Below are positions 1 through 9,991 of a stretch of 64,000 nt of DNA, in pieces (the stretch's first letter is position 1; each line of letters begins with the position of its first letter). Under the pieces are notes generated by a model, which worked only from the letters and a program-made list of their open reading frames with translations, did no database searches and was not told the origin of the DNA. The position numbers and the translations under genes are program-made. This stretch comes from Haematococcus lacustris (lineage: Eukaryota > Chlorophyta > Chlorophyceae > Chlamydomonadales > Haematococcaceae): positions 2,225,476-2,289,475 of the forward strand of contig JASKMD010000005.1 of the NCBI GenBank assembly GCA_030144725.1, in the 5' to 3' direction.

Positions 1-682
1 CACATGCTATGTGGCTTCTATGCAACAGAACTCAGGCTGGCTTGAAATGGGCCCAGCTGGTACATGCATTCAAAAGTGTTGGCTAAAACTGTCGGCAACA
101 ACAGATTTCAGCCATCCTTAGGACTGGCCTGTAGAGTTAGCTGTTGGGTTCTGACAGGCGCAGGCTGGCTGATGTAAGCTGATGGGTGACCCTCACCTTG
201 TGTTGTACTCAAACCTGGTCCTCATGCGGCTGCAATGATGAGCAGGATGATGATGGCTTACACCACTTAATCAGAAAGGTAGGCAAGAGCGTAGGGCAGA
301 GCTTGACGCACACAAACTAGATGACAGTGCTGGAGCAGAACATGCAGCAAGGCTGCCGGCAGTTATGGATTGACATCCTGTCCTCGGAGCAGGAGGGCAG
401 CTGCTGGTGGCGTGGCGAGCGGGGTTTTTGATGGTAAACCCCGTACCGCTCCCTCGCGATCTGTTGCACTCAGGACCCCGTGCTGCGCCTGGACCCGGGC
501 TCCGAAGGAGCAACTCAAGCGCGGCGCTTCAACCGCCTTTGAGAGCTGAGCGTTACATCTCCTTGCTCCGCTTTGCCTAGATGTACGGGGCCACCCATCA
601 AGAGAGGTGTGACAGAGGTGTGACTGTGGGCGCGATTTGCAGAAAAGTTTTGGCAGCCTGTTGCCATTGTCACTGACATCGG
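1..682. other. No gene identified (upstream flank)
   Basis: Only short overlapping open frames without family resemblance are visible. The 3' part should hold the promoter and 5' UTR of the gene starting at 683, but I see no recognisable TATA box or other motif that I could defend. Confidence 0.4.
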
Positions 683-3600
683 ATGTGGAATAAACTAGCA
701 CTGGGAGTGGTCGTCGTCCTGCTGCGCTTGCGCAACAGCGTTTGCGCAGTGGGCTCCCCAGTGGAACTGAACCCAGCCATCGCGGTGCTGGGGGCGTACG
801 ACCTAGAGCCGTACCAGCTGGTTCCGCCCTTCACTTCGAGGTAAGCTCAAACGAGGCAAGCCGCTGCTCAGTAGCTGGTCTGACCTATCATTCAACGAGC
901 ACGGAGCAGCTGCAGCGTACATTGCAGCGCTGCCAGCCGCGCTGAGCACTGCGAGGCTCGGTTCGCGCCCCCGACTCTGTCGGGACGCCTGCTGCAGCTT
1001 GGAGCGGTGCTCGGCATGCTAGCAACCCCCAGCGCAGCCGGTTTGTCGCAGCTGCCGCGTTGATAGCCGCGCTGTGCGACGACGCAGTTCGTTCGCTCTC
1101 TCTCCCGCAGCCCTCTCTCCCACAGCCTCTTGCACGCCAGCAGGAGCAGAACAGGCAGCCCTGCTACATGCACAGCTTGCAGCACAGCCTGGAGTTTGTC
1201 GGCAGCAAGCACTGCTCAGCTGCCAGCTGGTATGGCTGCTGGGCATTCGGACCTAGTGGGCAGTACTGCACCAATAAGCAGCCCAAGCAGCCGGCCACCT
1301 CACGCACCACCTGCCCTGTCTTGTAAGCCAGCCTCACGCAGCCCATGAGGCGAGCCAATCAACACCCCCCTCCCCTCCCCTCCCCCAACCTCGATTCATG
1401 GCGGGCTTGCCAATGCCTTTACCAGACTAGCCAACCATCGAAACAACTCAACCCACCCCCCATGTCGCCCCATGCGGCTCTCCTGGGTGTGATGGGTGCA
1501 GATGCACGGACATGGTGGATCGCTCACTGAGTCGGGCGGGAGGGACCAGGCTAGCGTGGATCCCCACCATCTATTGGATGTCCTCCCTGCCGGATAAGTC
1601 TGACGTCATCGGCTACTGCTTCATGATCAACACGGACGGAAAGCCCATGTGCAAGCCCATGGACGAGGTAAGCAGCACACAGTGTCTGGTGGGAGGAGGG
1701 CTGGAGGGGGAGCAGGGGAGGGGGGTTGAGGGTGTTTTGAGGGGGCATCTGGGTGGGTAGGCGAGTGGGTGGGCGGGTGAGAAGGGGGGGCCTGAGTGGG
1801 TTGGGCTGAGAGGGTGGCAGGGGTCAGGGGTGGGAGGGGTGGGGGGTGGGGATGGGTAATGGGTGGGAGGGTTGAGCACAAATGCACAGTGAGGTCTCTG
1901 CTCCCCTGGGCCATGGGCCCTGTGCTAGCAAACCTGTGTGGCCCGCAACCACGTACTAGCTATCAGCAGTGACCCTCACCCGCATGCTTGGTAGCACGCG
2001 CTGTCAGCTACCAGCAGCTAGTAGACCTCCCCTCCCCTGTCTAACCCCCTTGCTGCCTAACCCCCTTGCTGCCTGCCCGCAGGTGCTGATCCAGAAGCTG
2101 GCCTCAGGCCTGGAGTTGTGCATGCAGCTGGCCAGTGACCAGGGTGTGAATGAGCTGGCCATAGTCCCCCACCTGGACGAAAGCAGTCGCTCGTCTGCTG
2201 CCTGGCGCAACAGCATCGTGTTCGACCCCCTGGCCAGGTGACTGGACTGAACCCTGGCCCTGGCCCTGGCCCTGGCCCTGGCCCTGGCCCTGGCCCTGGC
2301 CCTGGCCCTGGCCCTGGCCCTGGCCCTGGCTGCAGGTGGCAGCAACTGACCAGTAGTGTGCCGCTTGTGACATCCAGGGCCACAGCTGAACAGCAGGCAG
2401 GCACAGTAAGTTGCAGTATGCAGTCACGCACAGGTCAAACATGACAGCAGGTAGCTCCAGTCAGGCTGGCTGGAGGCTGCCTGGCTGGTCAAGTGGCCTG
2501 GCACAAGTGACGGTAGCTTCCCAGCACAAGTTTCCAAAAGATGGTGCACCCCACCCCACCCCACCCCACCCCACCATACCCGTGTCCATGCAGGCTCGGC
2601 AACTATACTTACGAGGAGGTGCTGCTAAACCCCATTGCTGATGCTGTGGGCGCAGTGGCCAAGCCATGGACCATCATTCACTTTGCTCTCCAGGCAAGTA
2701 GGGCAGCTCTGCCCACCACTGACAAACCTGACCAGGGTAGTTGCAAGTTCCTGCCGATGCCTCTCTGCCTACCCAGCAGGCCGACCCTCCACACCGTGCA
2801 CGTTTGAGCCGCCCTGCTCACCTGCCCCACATCAGGCCACACCTCGCCTGCTTTGCAGCAGTCTTGCCCCTGCACCTGCATGGCCCCGACCTGGCCATTG
2901 GCCCCCACACCAGCTACTCTTGACTGGAGCACATGTAGACTAGTCCCATCATGATCTGATCTACTTTGATCTGATCTGATCTGATCTGATCTGATCTGAT
3001 CTGATTTAGCATGATCTGGTTTGATCCGACTCGATCTGGCTCCTGTGTGCAGGGAGAGATGAGTGCCACAGTGATGCGCTACCCTAATTCCTACGCGGAG
3101 CTGCTGCCCAGGGTCAGGCAACGCATAATTGCAGCTGCAGCAGCCAAGGGTGTGCTGCTGCCCCCTAATCAGGTGTGATCGGGGTGTGTGAGGGGCTGCT
3201 GCTGCAGAGTCTGGGCAGATGACCTGCCGCTGCACCCCACACAACCAACTTCACGCCTGCTATGCCAGGTCCAAAGTCAAAACCAGCCCTGGCAGGTCCA
3301 TGAACGCCTGTCCTGCAAAATACCAAACACACCCACCCAGCCCCCTACCCACCTCATCACACCCCTCCCTACCCTTACACATTGCCTAGCCTTCAACACT
3401 GACATCGCGTCGCCCCAACCCTGCTCCGCTGCAACACCATCCACCTTCCTCTGCACCCCGCATCAGCCTGCCCCAACTCTGTGCAATGCCCTGGCCTCCC
3501 ATGATCACCCCCCCGCCCTCAACCCCACCCACCCCACCACCACCCCACCCCGTGATGCCTGGGTGCTGCCAGGTGAAGATCGGGCTGTCCTGGAACTTCA

Positions 3601-5628
3601 ACAAAGTCATCCTGGGGGGCCTGCAGCTGCCCCGGGTGGTGCAGGCGCAGGGGCAGGCAAACTTGCCGGGGGAGCTCTCAACTGCCCTGCCCAGCAACAC
3701 CTCAGCTGAGGCCCCTCAGAACACCACAGCTGCTCCCCTCCCTACCCCGCCCTCAGCCCCCCTCCCCTCCCTACCCCTCCCCTCACCCCCTCTCCCTACC
3801 CTCGACACCACGCCAACCCCGCTGCCAGACCCTGCCAATCAGACCCTCAGCCCTCTCAGTGCTGTGCCTGAACCCTCCATTCCTACACCCTCCCCTGCTG
3901 ACCCACTCCTCGCTGCCCCCCTCCCCTCTCCTCTGCCCTCCACTGCTCCCTCCCCCACCACCGCTGGCGATCGTATCGGAAGGCCCCTCAAGCGGTCAAT
4001 GGTGCTGGTCAACAATGTCAGCTTCCCTACGGAGCCGACTCTAGTGGCTGCCAGCAGTACGTTGCCGTTGGGGCGGCGCCACTTGCTCCAGCTTCCCGCA
4101 GCTACCGGGCCCGTGTCCCGCATCACGGTGGAGCGGCCCCCGGTTTCTGTAGGTAAGAGTGACCGCACACGTTGCGGAGTTGTATTCTGGGGAAGTGATC
4201 GTGGGGACGGGGACTGCGAGTTTGCTAGGGTAGTTGACCGGGAACGGGGAGCGTCGAGCACGTCTTAGCTGGAACCGCGGAAGCCTTTGATGCGGAAGCC
4301 TTTGACGCATGAGCTGTCCGCTTGCTTGTGCTGCTGACAGCGATTCCAGGAGATACTGCTGTCCCGATTGAGGTCGTCGACACCGATGGCTTGTCGATTC
4401 CGCGAGCGGACCCAGCCAAAACAGGCCTCATTCACACGGAGTCGCTACCGATTTCTCAAATCCCTCGACCTCCACCAGAGGGGCTCCTGAATGTGACAGC
4501 CGTGCGGGCCCTTCTGGAATCGTGTGACTTCCACGGCATTTCGGCGTACGCCTCGCTGACCGCGGACTTCAAAGTCCAGGAGCTGCAGAACAGCGCGTTC
4601 ACCTTCGCCGCTGATTTCCTTTCTACCACCAGCATCGACATTGCGGCCATCATGAAGGTGTGATGAACTGTGTTTCGCGCGGTGTCGCGGCACGCCTCCG
4701 GCCCGTATCGTCTTTTTGATTTCCTCCAACGCATCGCTGCACGGCGTGTCTTGCGAGGTGCAGGAGCGGAACATCCCCTTACACTACTCGGAGTTCGGGA
4801 TGGGCGGCGGATTGAGCAGCGACGGCACCAAGCCAGCCGACAGCGCGACGCAGGCCGCTCTGCACCCGTTCTTCGGAACATATCCAGCGGTGTACAAGGC
4901 AGCACTCGACCCCTGGCTCAACCCTCCGGTATGTCAATATGGTCGGCAGCTGGTGGACATGCCATAGCCATCCGGTATGGCTGCTTGGCTTTGCCTGATG
5001 ACAGTGCCTGGTGACTGTGATGCTATTCCCCACCTCCCCCTTAGTGTCCCTGTTTGTTTGCAGCATACACTTGCAGTGGTGCCCCGGGCTGCCCCTCAAG
5101 CTCACACCTTTGCTTTCTGCCGGCCTTGCTGCAGCTGCTGCTGCTGTTGCTGAGGTGTCTGCTGCTGTTGTGCTGCTGGCCTGCCCCAGGTGCGCCAGTT
5201 CATGATTCAGTTCTGGGCCAAAGCCATCCTGTGGCTGTCCCAGGTACGGGAATGGCTTGCCCCTGCACCTGCCCCTGGCCCTGGCTCTGGCGTCCCTGAC
5301 ACTGCCCCGGCCCCTCAGTGATGGCTTTGGCATCCCTCACCTTCACAGGCCGCCCCCTCCGCCACCACCCCACACACTCTTAAGCAGGCAGCAGGAAATG
5401 TACTCCATTACCTTAACCACATGCAGTGTCTTTATCATAGCAGGCACCTGAGGAGGCCCATGACTGACAGGTGTATTCCTAGTACCTCGATGACAGCAAG
5501 ACCGTGAGGAGGAGGGTCCACAACAGCCTCTCTCAGCTGCACAAGGGCCCCTCAGGCAGCTCTTGCTGTGGCAGGAGTGGCACAGTATGCTGGTACTGCA
5601 CTAGCACCGATGGTATTCATTCACTCTT

Positions 5629-5659
<31 letters not shown>

Positions 5660-6048
5660 GGCTGCAGGGGGGCGGACCTACCTACCCTGTCAGCCACTGC
5701 TTCTTATGGACTTTGGGGTCGTACGACATCCTGGCCATATACCCAGGTGCGACCCCGGCCCACGCCCCGGACCCCGGCCTCCGCCCCTTCGCCTCCCTCC
5801 TTGCTGTTTACACTGTTACATCCCAGTGTGTAGGTGGTGCCCCTGCCCCTGCCCCTGGCCCCGCCCCCGCCCCTGCCCCTGCCCCTGCCCTTGCCGCCAC
5901 CAGCCCCTGCTTGCTGTCCCCTCTTGCTGCAGAGTCCACCAACCTGGCCACCAACGGTTCCTACTTCCAGCCACAGGTCTCTGAGGCCATCAAGGCATAC
6001 AACAACTTCACAGCCACCGTCAACCGTGAGGCCATGCTGGCCGGCTGA
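683..6048 (+). CDS. Secreted TIM-barrel glycoside hydrolase-like protein, at least 13 exons
   Basis: The first exon (683-840) begins MWNKLALGVVVVLLRLRNSV, a good signal peptide, and ends at a GTAAGC donor. Later exons that join in phase are 1502-1667, 2083-2237, 2594-2693, 3053-3172, 3573-4152, 4341-4657, 4764-4928, 5190-5243, 5483-5503, 5668-5746 and 5933-6048; together they encode 624 codons ending in TGA. The order of motifs suits a clan-A-type (beta/alpha)8 hydrolase: WIPTIYW, then ALQGEMSATV (candidate acid/base Glu), SWNFNK, HGISAYASLT, HYSEFGMGGG (candidate nucleophile Glu) and LWTLGSYDILAIYP near the end. The large exon 3573-4152 carries a Pro/Ser/Leu-rich linker that interrupts the barrel. 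What lies between exon 1 and 1502 is unresolved; exon 1 can join 1502 directly in phase. The intron after 2693 uses a GC donor. I see the fold pattern and cannot name the family or substrate. Confidence 0.6.
2252..2331. repeat. Hexanucleotide tandem repeat (CCCTGG)n in an intron
   Basis: About 13 perfect copies of a 6-bp unit follow the donor at 2238. The repeat lies wholly within an intron of the hydrolase-like gene. Confidence 0.9.
2954..3004. repeat. Pentanucleotide tandem repeat (TGATC)n in an intron
   Basis: A run of TGATC units, slightly degenerate at both ends, sits in the GC-AG intron just upstream of the exon at 3053. A related GATC-rich run occurs at about 31680-31735. Confidence 0.8.
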
Positions 6049-7000
6049 CCCACCACTGACCTTGCAAAGCCTTGCAGCGACACCACGCCCTCCACGCCAG
6101 CCGTCCATGGGCTGCTCTGTCAGCTGGCTTGTTATCTTGATCTATCAGCCCTGGACCCAGCGTGGCATGCCCAGCATGGCGCCTGCATGATTGGCATGCG
6201 CTTTCCATGCAGCATGGCCCTGTTGTGTATGCCTGACCAAAGCTTTGGGCCTGTGCAGTAGCACCACTAGGGCGGCGAGGTCAGAGCACCCCAGCCAGCT
6301 TAGGTTACAGAAAGCACAGCAACATTTGCTTGGCAGCAATAGGGAGTGGAGTGTGCAGCAGGGCATGCTGCTTGCATGGTGAGAATCCTCCAGGCAATGC
6401 AAGGCCGAGCTGGCAGTTTCAGTTGATGCATGGTACGCTTGCATGCTTGTTCTATTGTGCACCCTCCACCTTATTGTTGTCCTTTGCTCACATCGCTCAA
6501 TCTGAGACTTGAAGATGTGGAGTGGAGAGGGGTGGGATGTCCATTGGCTGTGAGGGTGAAGGGAGAGCAGGGCCAAGGGAAGTGGTGGGGGCAGGGGTAG
6601 AACATCCTACCCATCACTGCTCATATAGGCTGCACCATGCAGCTTGGTCATGGCACGAGACATAGAAGTGACTATGGCGGAGCCATATCCACACTGCGTG
6701 TATTGCCCTTCAGTTGTAGAGTAGTGGATGTATGTGGGTGCTGTCAGTGTCGTAGTTGCAAACACCGACCTTGGACCGACTATGTAGAGATGCAGAATTG
6801 TATTAGCGTCCCAGTCATCGATGTATCTACGAAACAGCTCGCATTGTGATGTGTGGACCTTATTTGATTAGTACCGCTGCCTGTGCGCCTCCATTGTTAA
6901 ATCTCTTTTTGCAAAAGATGAAATTCAAGCGTGCCCATGATGCATCCTTCAGTACCTCGTCGCAAACCCTGTCCCGCTGCCTCCTCTGCCGTCGAACTGT
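6049..7000. other. Intergenic, no gene seen
   Basis: 3' flank of the hydrolase-like gene and 5' flank of PEX10. Only short uncorroborated open frames are present. I found no TGTAA polyadenylation signal close to the upstream stop codon. Confidence 0.5.
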
Positions 7001-9526
7001 ATGTCACCACCACAGCTGCGCCTTTTTGGCGCGTCGCAGCCTGACATCGTGAGGTCGACACAAAAGGACGCGCTGTATCTGCAACAAACGATAGACGCAT
7101 GTCACGATGTGGTCCGTCGGTTCGCAGGTCCATTCCCAGCGCTTCAGAATGACAGGTGGGTGTGAGGGAGTGGAGCGGGTGGGTGGGGTCTCCTAGAAAA
7201 CCACAGCGCCCGGCAACGAAAAAGGTACAGGGGAGTTGTCAATGTGCCTGACAACAGTGTCAAGTCCAAGCTTTGCTGTGTCTGGTCAGGCAGAGGGTCT
7301 GGCGTCTGCTTGCTGCAGGGAGACCGAGCTGGTAGCCAGCCTGTTGTACCATTGCCTCACCACAGGCTGCGGGCTGCAAACGCTGGGCGAGGAGTACTGC
7401 AACATGATGCAAGTCAACGGTGCGCCACACATCAGTGTCTCGCAGGGCCAGCGGATAGGCAGGGAGGCGTGTGGGAGGGCAAGAGGAAGCGCGTGATCAG
7501 AAAGCATCTGCCTAGCTGGCCAGCAGTCAGCTGGGCTGCTGCGGAGACCTCTAGGCAGCTCCTCCACGCCTGCTGCCACTGCTTAATCCCTGCTGCCATG
7601 CCAACACCTGTTGCTGATGCCTTGCCCTTGCTGTCGGTGCCTTGCTCCTGCTCCCACACCCACTGCTGCTGCTGCTACCTTACCCGCCCTTGCAGCTTCT
7701 GGCCGCAGCCCAGGCCTCCCCCGCCGCGCCGCCTTAGTGCTGTGCCGCTCTCTAGGCCCTTACCTCACTGACGCCCTGACAGCCCACCTGGCCCGCCTCC
7801 AGCAGCAGCAAGATCAGCAGCAAGATCAGCAGCAGGGGCAGCAGCAGGGGCAGCAGCAGCAGGGGGCAGGTCAGCACCTTGAGGAGCAGTCAGCTCAGGG
7901 TCAGACACGACACGCATCAGGCCAGCACCAGCAGCAGCAGCAGCACCAGCAGCAGCAGCCGGCCCAGGCTCAAGGCAGGGAGGCAGGGCAGCAGGATGAC
8001 CCGGACCCCCAGCACCCCCCTAACCAGCTTGCAGGAGGGGCAGGTGGCAGGCCCCACCCACTAGCAGGCCCCCAGGCCAGCCACCTCCCCCTCCCCTTGC
8101 CCCTTTTGCAAGGGCCAGCAGCCAGGCTGAGGCAGCTGCCCCGCACCCAGCTGGCCCTGGCAGCAGTGTGGCCGCGCCTGCATAGCTGGCTGCTGGGCCC
8201 TGCGGCGCGCTTGCACCTGGCCCTGTTCTACGTCTGGGGGGTCTACTACAACGTGGCCAACCGCCTGGCTGGCGTGCGCTACATCACAACAGCGCAGCCC
8301 ATGGCAGGGTGAGGTGGTGGGGGTGCTTAGGAAGGGGTAGCCACCTGTCACACCTCACACTATTGTTAATTGTCTGCCTGCTCGCCCGCCCACCCGCCGA
8401 TCGACCGACCGACCGACTGACCGACTGACTGACTCGGTTGAGCCCCAGTGAAGCCCTGCCACAGTCCGGCTGCTCCCTCCGCCATGCACCTGCGTGTAGC
8501 AAAGACTAACTTGCTTGCCAGTGGTACGAGGGCAAGGGTTGTCACACTTCATGTCACTCTTGGCAGGCCGTGACCAGTATTTTCCCATGCGGCCCATGCA
8601 GGCGCACCTCCTACCGTGCCCTGGGCGTGTTGCTAATGGTGCAACTGGTGGTATCAGGCTACCTTCAACTTCAGCGCTATGCCCAGGCTTTCACAGAGCA
8701 GCACCAACGGCAGCAGCTGCTTGCGGCTGCCTCACACGCCAAGGCGTCCGTGTCAGGCCCAGCAGCCAGCTGCCCACCAGCTTCCTCCAGACAAGACCTG
8801 AGCGGAGGGGCTGACAAGGGCATAATTGGAAGGCTAGGGACACAGCTGCTGCTGTGGCTAGGGGCCGCCCAGGGATCTGGCGCTGCTCCGGTGCTACAGC
8901 ATGCGCTGCTGCTGCCTGAGCAGGCGCAGTATGAGGGCGCAGACGGAGAAGACAGTGCATGCGCATCACCACCGTCTGCCGCAGCGCCTGCCCTGCAGCA
9001 GTCGCTTGTACCTGTGCTTGGCGCTTGCACAAGCGGTTGGGCGCAGGGAGGGAAGGGGCTGGGAGAGCAGCTGGGGCATGGGCAGGGGCTGGGCCAGCCA
9101 GGGTCGACCAGGCTGTCCAGTGAGAGCAGTGAGGAGCAGGAGGCCGATGATGGGGTCCTCGTACGCCACCCGTCGCGGGCGAACACACACCTAGATTGTG
9201 GGGGCAACGACGTGGGTCAGGGGTCGGAGCGAGGCTCACCGCTGCAAAGAACCACGAGCGGTTACCGGGCAACGAGGCCGCCGCTTGAGCGGTTTGGCGG
9301 GACATCGCGACCATTACCGGTACAAGCCTACGTCCCGGTTGTGTCAGGGCGGCAATGTCCCTTGTGCTTGTCCGCACGGCGTCACCCCACCAGCACACCC
9401 TGCGGGCACGTTTTCTGTTGGCAGTGCGTGGCGCAGTGGTGCACGGAGAAGCCGGAGTGCCCACTTTGTCGAGCGAACGTCATACCTCCCCAGCTAGTGC
9501 CTCTGTATCACACGACGCTGTTCTAG
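7001..9526 (+). CDS. PEX10: Peroxisome biogenesis factor 10 (RING E3 ubiquitin ligase)
   Basis: Four exons (7001-7155, 7319-7419, 7696-8308, 8602-9526) join in phase to exactly 598 codons. The start gives [20 protein letters not shown], matching the PEX10 N-terminal pattern (P-D-I-V-R-x-x-Q-K-D). Further family signatures are TLGEEYC in exon 2, PYLTDAL and [17 protein letters not shown] in exon 3, and a C-terminal C3HC4 RING at about residues 542-579 ([18 protein letters not shown], then FCWQC and CPLCR). PEX10 forms with PEX2 and PEX12 the peroxisomal membrane ligase that ubiquitinates the receptor PEX5 for recycling. At 597 residues it is much longer than human or plant PEX10 (about 330-380), because of a polyGln stretch (about residues 121-177) and a low-complexity segment before the RING. 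Family assignment is firm. Confidence 0.93.
7801..7970 (+). repeat. CAG-rich microsatellite coding for polyGln in PEX10
   Basis: Interrupted CAG/CAA-type runs in frame with PEX10 exon 3 encode Gln-rich sequence between two conserved parts of the membrane region. Expansions of this kind recur across the window in conserved and unassigned genes alike. Confidence 0.8.
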
Positions 9527-9550
9527 ACCTCGAGCTGTTAACATACTATG

Positions 9551-9722
9551 GGGGCCTGCTGAGGGGGGTGGCTGTACCACAACAGGCAGGTGGATGAGCA
9601 GGGGAAGGTTGGGATGGGTCGTATGGCAGGGGGCCAGAGAGGACGTTGGCCAAAAAGAGATATAAAAGAGAATAAAGCGAGGTGAGGAGGAAGAGGTTGA
9701 TAAGTAAGAGGCACAAGGGAGT
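9551..9722. repeat. Interspersed repeat R1, copy A
   Basis: About 170 bp starting GGGGCCTGCTGAGGGGGGTG and ending ACAAGGGAGTG, located directly after PEX10. It matches 12859-13030 with a few substitutions and small indels. It is followed within about 20 bp by the solo Fanzor-end block at 9743. I do not recognise its family. Confidence 0.75.
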
Positions 9723-9742
9723 GTTAGCCTTTAAGCAATTAA

Positions 9743-9915
9743 GCTGTTAGTTTTGATGGGGTGCCCAATGGTCTGTCCCGGGAAAGTGCCATCTACGTGG
9801 GGGCTGCAGTCTTTAAGGGTGCGACCGGGGATGCTACATCATGTTTGTAGTAGCTGAGTGAGATTACCCACAAGCCGACATGTTGTTCCTTGTTGAATGA
9901 GTTTTGTTGGTCTGT
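9743..9915 (+). mobile_element. Solo copy of the block found 3' of the Fanzor gene (candidate right end)
   Basis: These 173 nt align without gaps to 22373-22545 downstream of the Fanzor stop codon, with 13 differences by my count (about 92% identity). No Fanzor coding sequence adjoins this copy, so it looks like a solo end or a deletion derivative. The opposite strand is open, but nearly all differences between the two copies would change the amino acid, which argues against conserved coding. It lies between PEX10 and the convergent methyltransferase gene. Confidence 0.6.
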
Positions 9916-9991
9916 TAACATACTATGCATGAACATCGACATCCACAACCACGCAGTTTCGTCCTCAAGCCCGGTAGAATGAATGAATAGA

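Noticed and set aside
841..871. 31-nt first intron leading into an open exon 872-1006
   Set aside because: The frame works and the peptide looks plausible, but a 31-nt intron is too short for this lineage; left unresolved.
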